NCBI RefSeq assembly: GCF_016743815.1
Contig: NZ_CP061035.1
Coordinates: forward strand, 1,428,501 to 1,492,500
Direction: 5' to 3'
DNA length: 64,000 bases
From: Sphingomonas aliaeris
GTDB lineage: Bacteria > Pseudomonadota > Alphaproteobacteria > Sphingomonadales > Sphingomonadaceae
The notes beneath the pieces are model-generated. The model saw nothing but the letters and a program-made list of their open reading frames with translations. It was not told where the DNA came from and did no database searches. The position numbers and the translations under genes are program-made. Of the stretch, positions 25,206 to 33,453 are shown one piece after another; the stretch's first letter is position 1; each line of letters opens with the position of its first letter.

Positions 25206-25289
25206 GAAATTCAAAACGGCCTACCGTTTATTCGGTTCCCGACTTTTTGGATAAATCTGACATTTTCCGAAAATGTCGGGACTGCTGGC

Positions 25290-26937
25290 TCAATCGCGGC
25301 CCGTGACTGCGATACTGATCTCATAGGCACCGATCAGCGGATCGTGATGCAGTTTGGATCGCAACTGGCGGGAGAGGCCTTCCATCACGCGTCCGTAGCG
25401 ATCCCGGACCGCGGACTGGAAAGCGTCGCAATCGACCAAAGACGGCGAACTGACCCGCAACACCGCACGATCGCTTGTATCTCCCGGTTTTACGGTAATA
25501 CGTATCTGCGCTTCCGGATTGCAGCTCATGGCCAGCTCGACGATCTCGGTAATCAGGAAAGCGATCGCGATTCCGACATCCTGATTGACCAGCCAGGGTT
25601 CCACGTCGAGCAAGATGCCCAGACCGGAAGACCCCTCGGGCGCGGTAGCGCGAATGTTCGAGGCGAGCTCGCCGATCACCGAGCGAAGCGAAAGGCCGCG
25701 ATGTTCTTCCATCTCGGCAAAGTGATGCCGATGAACGACGGCGAGCGCATCCACGCGGCGCTGGATCCCGGCATAGGCGGCGCTCGCTTCGACGGACTTT
25801 GCACTCCGTGCGTGAAAGTTGATCAGGCTGGAAATGACCTGCAGATTGTTCTTCACCCGGTGGTGCACCTCGCGCGTCAACCGCGTCTGCCGGACCAAAC
25901 CCTCGGCGAGTCCGGCCTCGTGCGCCGCCACGGTGCGGCTGATGGTCCGGAAGGTGTCGCCGAGTTCGCGTATCTCCTGCGCGGGAAGCGCGCGGACCTC
26001 GTCCGGATCGATCTCTTCGCCGGGGACATAAGCAGCGACGGCCGTGCGCAGCTGACGCAGCGGGCGGATCAGCAGTCGATCGACGATGAACCAACCGATA
26101 CTGGCGGCCGCGAACCACATCAGGATCGGGAACAGCATCGCGATGAGCACAGGGGGGTAATCGGCTGGCTGCGGATCGTCATTTCGAGATCGAGGTTGCC
26201 GACGCCGAGTGCGACCCGCTGCGTCTCCCGCCGTTCCAGCGCGGCCCGATCGGGCAGGGGGGTCAGGACGAGTTCGTCGTCGCCATCTTCCAGCCTGGTC
26301 TCGAACGGGAATCGGAAATCCGCTTGGCTGCCCGATTTCGGCGAGAAAGCGTGTCGGGAAGAAAGCGTTGGCGCTGGCGCCGCTACTCCCCCACTGATCG
26401 CCATCACGACGCCGCGTCCCGGCACCACGCGCGCAGCGATAGGCTCATCGCTGGGGGGGGGAGCAAGACGAGATCGCGCGGCAATGCCGTGCCGCACAGC
26501 ACGCGTCGATTGGCGTCGACAATGGCGAATCGCGCGCCGCTGGCCGCCTGTTGGGCGAAGACGCCTTGCGCACGCGCGCAGCTCGGCGCGTCGCCGGCAT
26601 CGCTGCCGAGCGCGTTCAACGCGACGCGAAGTGCGGTCATGTCGCCGATCATCTCGATCGCGATCTTTCGCGCGCTTTCCGAGGACGCGACCCGAACACG
26701 TGCCCGAGCATCGGCGCTGGCATTGCGGGCCGTATTCAGCGTTGCGAAGAAGGCGATAACGGCGAGCGGCAGCAAAGCCGCACTGAGGATGAGGAAAACC
26801 TTCGCGCCGGTCGGTATCTGCGTCAGCCAGATCGAGGCGCGACTGGCTTTCTTGGGGAGCGACCCGTCGGGCGAATCCGCACCGGACGTATGGGCAGGCA
26901 GTGATTTGGCTGGAGAACCTTTGGTCGTGTCTGTCAC
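25290..26937 (-). CDS. PhyP-like HWE/HisKA_2 sensor of the general stress response; frame broken twice
   Basis: Membrane sensor expected to act on PhyR. Three reading frames join when one base is restored in each of two G-runs, 26453-26461 (G9) and 26152-26157 (G6), giving 549 residues. Layout: cytosolic N-terminus, membrane helix (about 45-66), periplasmic domain, second helix (LFPILMWFAAASIGWFIV), HAMP-like linker, then the HisKA_2 H-box REVHHRVKNNLQVISSLINF. The ATPase domain is degenerate: the N-box region reads LITEIVELAMSCN without the key Asn, and no DxGxG box is seen. This fits a phosphatase such as Sphingomonas PhyP better than a kinase. GTG start at 26937, 7 bases after nepR. Confidence 0.82.
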
Positions 26938-26944
26938 TACTCGG

Positions 26945-27118
26945 TCAATCGAGTTTACCCAGGAGGTCGAGTAGATCGGAAGGAACGTCTTCCTCGACCG
27001 TCTTCTGATATACGGTACGAAGAGCCGCGCCCATGTCGCGATCCTTGCTCTGTACATTGGTCTTTCCGGCCGAACCCGGTTTTTTCAAAGACTTCGAAGA
27101 CTCGTCGCCCGAACGCAA
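26945..27118 (-). CDS. nepR: Anti-sigma factor NepR
   Basis: Holds the general stress sigma factor EcfG until phosphorylated PhyR displaces it by mimicking the sigma factor. The C-terminal core DMGAALRTVYQKTVEEDVPS followed by DLLDLLGKLD is the NepR signature. No ATG fits; TTG at 27118 preceded by AGGGGGA with 5-base spacing gives 57 residues, a typical NepR length. Upstream at 27247-27272 lies an EcfG-type promoter, so the gene is probably autoregulated. Divergent from phyR and followed by the PhyP-like gene on the same strand. Confidence 0.92.
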   Translation of the reverse strand: MRSGDESSKSLKKPGSAGKTNVQSKDRDMGAALRTVYQKTVEEDVPSDLLDLLGKLD

Positions 27119-27246
27119 AGCCGTCCCCCTGAAAATTCCGGCGGCTGCCGGGTACGAAATGACATACCGGTAAACCGGTCGGGTTAAAACGTCACGCCTG
27201 CAAGACATGCCGATAGACCGCACGTACAGCGTGCGACGAGTGCATG

Positions 27247-27272
27247 AAACCAAATAGCGCCCCGATTGTTCC
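27247..27272 (-). promoter_or_regulatory. EcfG-dependent promoter driving nepR
   Basis: On the minus strand GGAAC (27272-27268), 17 bases, then GTTT (27250-27247). This matches the published alphaproteobacterial EcfG consensus GGAAC-N16/17-(C)GTT. It is about 130 bases upstream of the nepR start and pointed at it. The long leader between them is unexplained. Confidence 0.7.
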
Positions 27273-27374
27273 ACCTGCGATGCGAATAAATCCACGGTAT
27301 TGAATCGCATTGCAAACAGCCCGAGCCGCTTCCACAAGGACGGCGAATTTTTACGTCAGGAGACCCCGACAGCC

Positions 27375-28181
27375 ATGTCGCTTGGACAGCAGCTTGCCCC
27401 CCATCTCCCCTTCCTGCGCCGCTATGGCCGGGCGCTCACCGGTAGCCAGACGCATGGCGACCGCTATGTTCGTGCGACACTGGAAGCGATCGTCGCCGCG
27501 CCGACGGAATTTCCGCGCGATGTCGATCCCCGGCTGGGTCTGTACCGCATGTTCCAGGCGATCTGGAACTCGACGAACTACGACGAAACGATGGAAAATG
27601 CCTCGGCGAGCGACGGCGACGACCAGGAATCGATCGCGCGCGCCCGTCTGGCCCGGATGACCCCGCTGTCGCGTCAGGCATTGCTCCTGACGGCTATGGA
27701 GGGGTTCACGCCCGAGGACGCGGCGTACCTGATCGAGGTCGAAGTGTCGGAAGTCGATTCGCTCGTCGCCGAAGCATTGGCCGAGATCGAGAAGCAGACT
27801 CGCGCCCGCGTGCTGATTATCGAGGACGAACCGTTGATCGCAATGGACATCGAGACGATCGTTCGTGATCTCGGTCATGACGTCACGGGTGTCGCCGTGA
27901 CGCGGGACGAGGCGGTCGCGCTGGCTATGGACGACCGGCCGGGTCTGGTCCTCGCCGACATCCAGTTGGCGGACGACAGTTCGGGTATCGACGCGGTGAA
28001 GGACATCCTCGCGGAATTCCAGGTGCCGGTAATCTTCATTACCGCCTTCCCGGAACGCCTGCTGACCGGCGAGCGTCCCGAGCCGACTTTCCTGATCACG
28101 AAACCGTTCCAGCGTTCGACGGTGAAGGCTGCCATCGCACAGGCGCTGTTCTTCGACTCTGCCACCGTCCCCGCGCTCTAA
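27375..28181 (+). CDS. phyR: General stress response regulator PhyR
   Basis: Anti-anti-sigma factor: phosphorylation opens the protein so its sigma-like domain binds NepR and frees EcfG. 268 residues. The N-terminal sigma-like domain (about 1-135) has the paired sigma2/sigma4-type helices (SLGQQLAPHLPFLRRYGRAL, LSRQALLLTAMEGFTPEDAA). The receiver domain (about 145-260) has acidic pocket Glu150-Asp151, phospho-acceptor Asp195 (LVLADIQL), Thr223 in VIFITAFPERLL and Lys243 in FLITKPFQ. ATG 27375 has an AGGAG ribosome site. All residues needed for function are present. Confidence 0.96.
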   Translation: MSLGQQLAPHLPFLRRYGRALTGSQTHGDRYVRATLEAIVAAPTEFPRDVDPRLGLYRMFQAIWNSTNYDETMENASASDGDDQESIARARLARMTPLSRQALLLTAMEGFTPEDAAYLIEVEVSEVDSLVAEALAEIEKQTRARVLIIEDEPLIAMDIETIVRDLGHDVTGVAVTRDEAVALAMDDRPGLVLADIQLADDSSGIDAVKDILAEFQVPVIFITAFPERLLTGERPEPTFLITKPFQRSTVKAAIAQALFFDSATVPAL

Positions 28182-28312
28182 TCATCGATCCGACTGCTTC
28201 CGCTTCATCATCCAGAGGCGGGAGCAGCACGGAGGCCGGGGAAAATGTCGATCGTCTGATCGAAAGTTCCCAACGATACGGACCCAAAACGGTTTTCGCG
28301 GGTTTAGCCGAC

Positions 28313-28450
28313 ATGACCGATCCAAACGAAAAGATCCATGTCTCTGCCCAGGATGCGAGAGCCGGCGCTACCCCGCATATCACGCGGTATATTCTGGCCA
28401 TCTCTCTTATCCTGGTGATCTTGGCCTTCGCCTATCTGTTCATGGAATAG
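28313..28450 (+). CDS. 45-residue single-pass membrane protein between phyR and ecfG
   Basis: Not recognised. The ORF gives a polar N-terminus of about 25 residues (MTDPNEKIHVSAQDARAGAT) and one strong membrane helix (YILAISLILVILAFAYLFM) reaching the C-terminus. Codon use is G/C-rich at third positions like its neighbours. It lies in the 359-base space between phyR and ecfG on the same strand, so it is probably co-expressed with the stress module. The ribosome site is weak. A small membrane partner of the stress sensor is a guess only. Confidence 0.6.
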   Translation: MTDPNEKIHVSAQDARAGATPHITRYILAISLILVILAFAYLFME

Positions 28451-28540
28451 GTTTCCAAGCGTCCGATATTTCGGGTGCGCTGGCATAACGTCAGCGCAGT
28501 CACTATGTTCGGAACCGGCCAAGGCGAAAAGCGGGTGTTC

Positions 28541-29188
28541 ATGACTGAAATCGAAACGAGCGACGAGGACGTCGGCGAGGAAGTCGTCGAGCACGTCGCT
28601 TTGTCTGATCCCGAGTTCAAAAAGGAACTCGCGCAGGTCATTCCACATCTGCGTGCGTTCGGCCGCTCTTTGTCCGGTAATCGCGATTTGGCCGATGATC
28701 TCGTCCAGGAAACGCTGATGAAGGCGTGGGCCGCCCGCCAGCGCTTTCAGGCCGGCACGAACATGCGCGCCTGGACCTTCATCATCCTCCGCAACCTGTA
28801 TCTCAGCCAGATGCGCCGCGCGCGGTTCAAAGGCGAATGGGACGATCTTGTTGCCGACAAGATTCTAGCCGCTCCGGCGAGTCAGGACCGGCATGTCGAA
28901 CTGGGCGATATGCAGCGTGCGCTGTTGCATCTGCCACAGCCGCAACGCGAGGCGTTGATCCTCGTCGGGGCGGGCGGCTTTGCCTATGAAGAGGCGGCAG
29001 AGATTTGCGGGGTCGCGGTCGGCACGATCAAAAGCCGCGTCGCGCGTGGTCGTGTTGCGCTGGAAACCATTCTCGGGGACGGTTCGCTACCGTCGCGTCG
29101 CACGCACAGCAACGAACCGGGAATGACCGCGCTCGATACGATCATGGGCGAGGTCGAAAGCCTGAGCCGAGATCGCGATCGCGACTGA
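28541..29188 (+). CDS. ecfG: General stress sigma factor EcfG
   Basis: ECF15-group sigma factor of alphaproteobacteria, controlling the general stress regulon. 215 residues from ATG 28541. Region 2 is visible as LAQVIPHLRAFGRSLSGNRD, LADDLVQETLMKAWAARQRF and TNMRAWTFIILRNLYLSQMR; region 4 as MQRALLHLPQPQREALILVG and YEEAAEICGVAVGTIKSRVA. An acidic N-terminus precedes region 2. An earlier in-frame ATG at 28505 is possible. It follows phyR and the small membrane protein on the same strand. Confidence 0.95.
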   Translation: MTEIETSDEDVGEEVVEHVALSDPEFKKELAQVIPHLRAFGRSLSGNRDLADDLVQETLMKAWAARQRFQAGTNMRAWTFIILRNLYLSQMRRARFKGEWDDLVADKILAAPASQDRHVELGDMQRALLHLPQPQREALILVGAGGFAYEEAAEICGVAVGTIKSRVARGRVALETILGDGSLPSRRTHSNEPGMTALDTIMGEVESLSRDRDRD

Positions 29189-29608
29189 CGATGTGAAGAC
29201 GTGCAGGGTGCGACAAACCTCGTTTGTTCGTATCCGTGTCCCTGTTCTTTGACTTACCGTCGCCGACGAGTGCGCAATCCAGCTCGATATCTTTTCTATA
29301 CGCGTTCCGCTTGACCCGTTCTCTGCGGTTTGAACCCCGATGTCACCCTGGCGTCGAAGACTAAGTACGGACGACGTCCGGGCGGGCCTCCTAAGCCAGC
29401 TTAACTAGGCGGCTGTTTCCCCAAGAGCGCCGCATTCTGCAGCAATCATGGTCATCCCGCTGACGATAGATCCGGGATAAAGGTGGACGCCGATCATATA
29501 AAATTTTCAGCGTCCACGGTGATCTTCAGCATTTCGATTTTCTGATAGGTCCGGGAAATCGATCGACATCCGGCTGGAAGTCGATCGAATTAGGAACTCA
29601 CCGGCTCA
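29189..29608. other. 420-base non-coding region after ecfG
   Basis: No gene or tRNA found. It contains a perfect 8-bp inverted repeat GTGGACGC / GCGTCCAC (29483-29490 and 29510-29517) with an AT-rich 19-base loop, and a perfect 9-bp repeat TCGATCGAC / GTCGATCGA (29559-29567 and 29580-29588) that on the minus strand follows the DUF3597 gene and is trailed by TTT, so it may be that gene's terminator. The rest is unassigned. Confidence 0.45.
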
Positions 29609-29998
29609 TCAAGGACGTAGCAGACGTTCCATCGTCTTCTCGTGCAGCCAAATGTTCATCGCCGCGCTGTCGTTCGTATCTCCGGTATAGCCAAGTTCAC
29701 CCGCCAGCTTCTTGCGGTTTTCCAGGCTGGAATCGGTGCCCAGCGCCTTCATCAGGTCGACGATCGAAGTCTTGTAGTTCAACGTCTCGCCGCGCGCCTT
29801 TGCACGATCCTCGAGCACGGCCTCGATTGCTTCTCGGGTTGGCGCGGGCCGCGCGGCCGGTGCCGGAGCGGGGGCGGCGGTAGGGGCGGCGGGTGCTGCT
29901 GCCGTTGGTGCGGGTGCGGGAGAAGCGGCCGAAGGGGTCGCTGCCGGCTTGTCGTCGCTACCGAAAATCGCATCTTTGATCGCGCCGAATACGCTCAT
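29609..29998 (-). CDS. DUF3597-family protein
   Basis: Conserved small protein of unknown function. ATG 29998 is fixed by an AAAGGAG ribosome site. 129 residues: MSVFGAIKDAIFGSDDKPAA, an Ala/Pro-rich linker of about 35 residues, then the conserved domain with PTREAIEAVLEDRAKARGET, LNYKTSIVDLMKALGTDSSL and RKKLAGELGYTGDTNDSAAM. The domain resembles small helical, LysM-associated proteins in other bacteria; no enzymatic motif is visible. Divergent from the MFS gene. Confidence 0.85.
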   Translation of the reverse strand: MSVFGAIKDAIFGSDDKPAATPSAASPAPAPTAAAPAAPTAAPAPAPAARPAPTREAIEAVLEDRAKARGETLNYKTSIVDLMKALGTDSSLENRKKLAGELGYTGDTNDSAAMNIWLHEKTMERLLRP

Positions 29999-30121
29999 CG
30001 TCCGTCTCCTTTGTTGTGGGTAGCTGTAATCGTTGGCAACCCGGTACGTTCCCGCGACGCTCGAGCCCCGACACTGTAGAGGGGTGACGGCCCGTGCTGC
30101 ATCTGCGAAGAGCGCCATGAC

Positions 30122-31359
30122 ATGACCACCCCGCCCCCCAAATCGACGACCGCCCCAAAGATACGCCTCCACTCGGCTTTCGCGAATTCGTTGCGCTTAT
30201 CGCGGCGCTGATGGCGCTGACCGCGCTCGGCATCGACTCCATGCTGCCCGCACTGCCGGCCATCGGCCATTCGTTGAATGTCATTACGGCCAACGAACGC
30301 CAGTTCGTGATCACCGCGTTCCTGATCGGCTTCGGGGTCGCGCAGCTCGTGCACGGGCCACTCGCCGACCGTTTCGGTCGCAAGCCCGTGCTGGGAATAG
30401 CACTCGCCGCTTATGTCGTCGCGAACGTCGTCGCCGCTTTTTCCGGCAGCTTCGTCCTGTTGCTGATCGCGAGGTTCGTTGGCGGCACCGCGATCGCCGC
30501 GTCGCGCGTCGTTACGGTTGCGCTGGTTCGCGATTGTTATTCCGGACGCGCAATGGCGCGCGTGATGAGCCTCGCCTTCATCGTCTTCATGGCGGCACCC
30601 ATCATCGCTCCAGCCTTCGGGATGGCGGTTCTCCAGTTCGGCAACTGGCGATTGATCTTCTGGGGCATCGCCGGGGTCAGCGCCGTGATCCTGATCTGGT
30701 TCTGGATCCGCATGCCGGAAACGCAGCATGTTGAGGATCGCCAGCCCCTGTCCGCGGGGCTCCTGTTATCGGGGATGCGGCTGGCGCTGACCGATCGCTG
30801 GTCGATCGGATACACGCTGGCATCGACTTGCCTCCTCGGCGGTCTGTATGGCTATATCAACTCGATCCAGCAGATCCTGGCCGATACGTTTCACCGGCCC
30901 ACTCTGCTCGTTCCGGTTTTCGCGATCACCGCGGGAACGATGGCGGTGGCCAATCTGCTCAATTCCCGCATCGTCGTCAGCGTCGGCACGCGCCGGATTT
31001 CGCATACCGCTCTCATCGCGCTTATCGCGCTCGCCGCCGTGCATCTCGTCGTGACGCTGAGCGGATTCGAGACGTTATGGACGTTCGCGATCCTGCAGGC
31101 GCTGTTGATGGGCTGCTTTGGTCTGGCGACTTCGAACTTCGGCGCAATGGCAATGGAGAATATGGGGCATATCGCGGGAACGGCTTCCAGCGTTCAGGGC
31201 TTCATCACCGTCACCGGCGGCGCGCTGATCGGCGCGCTGATCGGTCAGAGCTTCGACGGCACGACCGTTCCACTCTATGTCGGCTTCTTCGTTGCAGGCA
31301 GCATCGCCATCCTGATCGTCGCGGTGGCGGAACGCGGCAGGCTGTTTCGATCGGCATAG
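30122..31359 (+). CDS. MFS drug-resistance transporter, Bcr/CflA-like; N-terminus apparently frameshifted
   Basis: Proton-driven efflux pump with 12 predicted helices. Motif A appears as GPLADRFGRKPVLG after helix 2; LMALTALGIDSMLPALPAIG and RVVTVALVRDCYSGRAMARV are typical of the Bcr/CflA group. As written the first usable start is ATG 30211, inside helix 1. The upstream frame (PQIDDRPKDTPPLGFREFVA) is open but has no start. Adding one C to the CCCCCC run at 30134-30139 joins it to ATG 30122 for a 412-residue protein of normal length. Substrate unknown. Confidence 0.85.
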
Positions 31360-31373
31360 CCGGAATCGTTGGA

Positions 31374-31437
31374 GCGTGGCGGAACCGCCACGCACCACGC
31401 GGTGTTCGAGTCCGTGAAACCCCGCGATCAGGCGGGG
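31374..31437. repeat. Two hairpins between the MFS gene and the acidic-protein gene
   Basis: GCGTGGCGG-AA-CCGCCACGC (31374-31393, perfect 9-bp arms) and CCCCGC-GATCAG-GCGGGG (31420-31437). Neither has a T-run. They may act as a weak terminator or as leader structure for the gene at 31452. Confidence 0.45.
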
Positions 31438-31451
31438 CATGGAGATGATCG

Positions 31452-31793
31452 ATGGTAATGGGCGGCTATCAAATCCCCGGCGAAGGTACGGGCGACGACG
31501 GTTTCGACGAGGATGGCTATGACGAGAGCCAGCGCGCGGAGATACTCGAGGTCACGCGTGACGGCCCCACCGATGGTACGATCCTGACGGACCTGACGCC
31601 AGACGTCGGCGACGATGAAGATGGCGATGAGGACGACCTTGAAATGGAAAGCGACGAGATCGGCGTCGATGACGACGAAGACGTTGCCGACGAGGATGAC
31701 GACGACGAAGACGACCTTCAGGAAGATTTCGAGGATGGCGACGTCGATGACGAAGAAATCGCCGATCGCGACGATACCGCCCTGCGTCCCTAG
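31452..31793 (+). CDS. Highly acidic 113-residue protein
   Basis: Not recognised. Starting MVMGGYQIPGEGTGDDGFDE, it is dominated by Asp and Glu, with runs such as DVADEDDDDEDDLQEDFEDG, and has almost no Lys. No membrane helix, no cysteine. GGAG seven bases before the ATG supports expression. Such proteins may mimic nucleic acid or bind metal or basic partners, but nothing here decides. The antisense frame is also open, as expected from the biased composition. Confidence 0.6.
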   Translation: MVMGGYQIPGEGTGDDGFDEDGYDESQRAEILEVTRDGPTDGTILTDLTPDVGDDEDGDEDDLEMESDEIGVDDDEDVADEDDDDEDDLQEDFEDGDVDDEEIADRDDTALRP

Positions 31794-31853
31794 TGACGGC
31801 GGTTCTACGGCACGCGCGGCCTGTAGGGCACGCGTGCCGGGTGCCAAGCTACT

Positions 31854-33396
31854 TCACAGGCACGCTTCCAAGAACGCCTGATCGAACCCGAACTGGCGGG
31901 TCTTCTCCAGCGTATAAGGGCGAAGACCCATCGAGCGGTACTCGCCGATGATCTTTCCGTCGGCACCCTCGTCCAGATATTCGAATTTGAACAATTCCTG
32001 TGTGACGATCACCGGGCCTTCCATGCCGATGACTTCGGTGACGTTGGTGACCCGGCGAGAGCCGTCACGCAGGCGCTTCACCTGGATGATCAGTTCCACC
32101 GAGTCGGCGATCTGACGAGAGATAGCTTCCTTCGGCACTTTGATGTCCGACATCATCACCATGTTCTCCATACGCGCGAGCGCCTCGCGGGGAGAGTTGG
32201 CGTGGAGCGTACACATCGATCCGTCATGACCGGTATTCATGGCCGCGAGCATGTCGAAACATTCGGAGCCACGAATTTCGCCCAGGATGATACGGTCCGG
32301 ACGCATACGTAGAGCGTTCTTGACGAGATCACGGATGCTGACCTCGCCCTGACCTTCGAGGTTGGCGGGTCGCGTTTCCAACGGCAGCCAGTGCGGCTGT
32401 TGCAGGCGGAGTTCGGCCGCGTCCTCGATCGTCAGCACGCGCTCGCCCGGGTCGATCATCTTCGACAGCGCATTCAGCATCGTCGTCTTGCCCGAACCCG
32501 TACCGCCCGAAATGACGACGTTGAAACGGCTTGCGCCCGCAATCTTCAGCGCGGTGGCCATCTTCGGGCTCATCGATCCGAAGCCCGCCATCATATCGAG
32601 CGTGATCGGCTTGTCGGAGAATTTACAGAATCGAGATCGCCGTGCCCCGAAGCGACAGCGGTGGCACGATCACGTTGACGCGGGATCCGTCCTTCAGACG
32701 GGCGTCGGCCAGCGGCGTGGTCTGGTCGACGCGGCGACCGACCGAATTGCAGATACGCTGTGCGATCTGGAACAGGTGCTCCTCGTCGCGGAACTGGATT
32801 GGCGCGAGCACGAGCTGGCCCTTGCGCTCGACATAGGTCTGGTCGGGGCCGTTGACCATGATGTCGGTGATCGTCGGATCGCTGAGCAATTCTTCCAACG
32901 GTCCAAGCCCGAGCAGTTCATCGACCAGCACCTTTTCCAGCGCGAACTGTTCGCGGCGGTTCAGCGTCAGCTTCAGCTCGGCGAGAACTTCGCCGATGAT
33001 CGGGCGAAATTCTTCTGCCAGTTCGTCCTTGTCGAGCGTGGCGGCGGCCTCTGGATCGACCCGCTCCAGCAGGCGCGGGAGCACCTGTTCCTTGATCTTG
33101 TGAACGGAGCTTTCGAAACCCTCGACCTTCGAACTGCCGGCGTCGCCAGACGTGGCCTGACGATCCTGCAATCGTTGCAGCGCATCCTGATTGGCACCAC
33201 CGGCGGTATTGCCCGGCGGCGGGGGGAGGGGGTTAGAACTTTCGCCCGGCACCGGCAATGGTGGAAACTGTTCGCCGCCTGCTTCGGGCTCGGCCGGGCG
33301 CATCGTCCCGCCACCCTGCATCGGGCGCGCAACGCCGAACGCGGGCCTGTTTCCAAGCCCCGACGTGGCCCCGGGTCGACGCCCAAATGCACTCAT
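31854..33396 (-). CDS. cpaF: CpaF/TadA-type pilus assembly ATPase; reading frame broken once
   Basis: Hexameric ATPase powering Flp/Tad pilus assembly, inner-membrane associated. Residues 1-60 are Pro/Gly-rich; then [20 protein letters not shown], the N-terminal domain [20 protein letters not shown] and [18 protein letters not shown], Walker [19 protein letters not shown], Asp/His boxes and Walker B region [20 protein letters not shown]. As written the frame ends in TAA after LRGTAISIL. Dropping the extra A at 32627 gives [20 protein letters not shown] and one 513-residue protein. No other cpa/tad gene is near, so this copy is an orphan or its cluster lies elsewhere. Confidence 0.93.
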
Positions 33397-33453
33397 GCCG
33401 CTGATTTCCTCATACTCTTCGCAAAGCGATACGGCCGAAGGCTTGATAATTGA

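Larger units (their letters stand above)
24940..25289. other. 350-base non-coding region with three successive inverted repeats
   Basis: No gene seen. The left part (24940-25110) should hold the entericidin promoter. The right part carries three perfect inverted repeats in a row (25117-25163, 25171-25205, 25259-25277) between the end of the sensor gene and the entericidin promoter; the first two are listed separately. Confidence 0.5.

Noticed and set aside
25164..26759. 531-codon plus-strand open frame across the sensor locus
   Set aside because: Antisense of the PhyP-like gene, which has clear HisKA_2 and membrane features on the minus strand once two single-base breaks are repaired.
29189..29608. 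tRNA or known small RNA after ecfG
   Set aside because: A GGTTTGAACCCC word near 29330 suggested a T-arm, but no acceptor stem or cloverleaf can be drawn.
31381..31407. Possible EcfG promoter GGAAC-N18-GTT before the acidic-protein gene
   Set aside because: Spacing is one base too long, the C/G before GTT is missing, and the GGAAC is part of a perfect hairpin.
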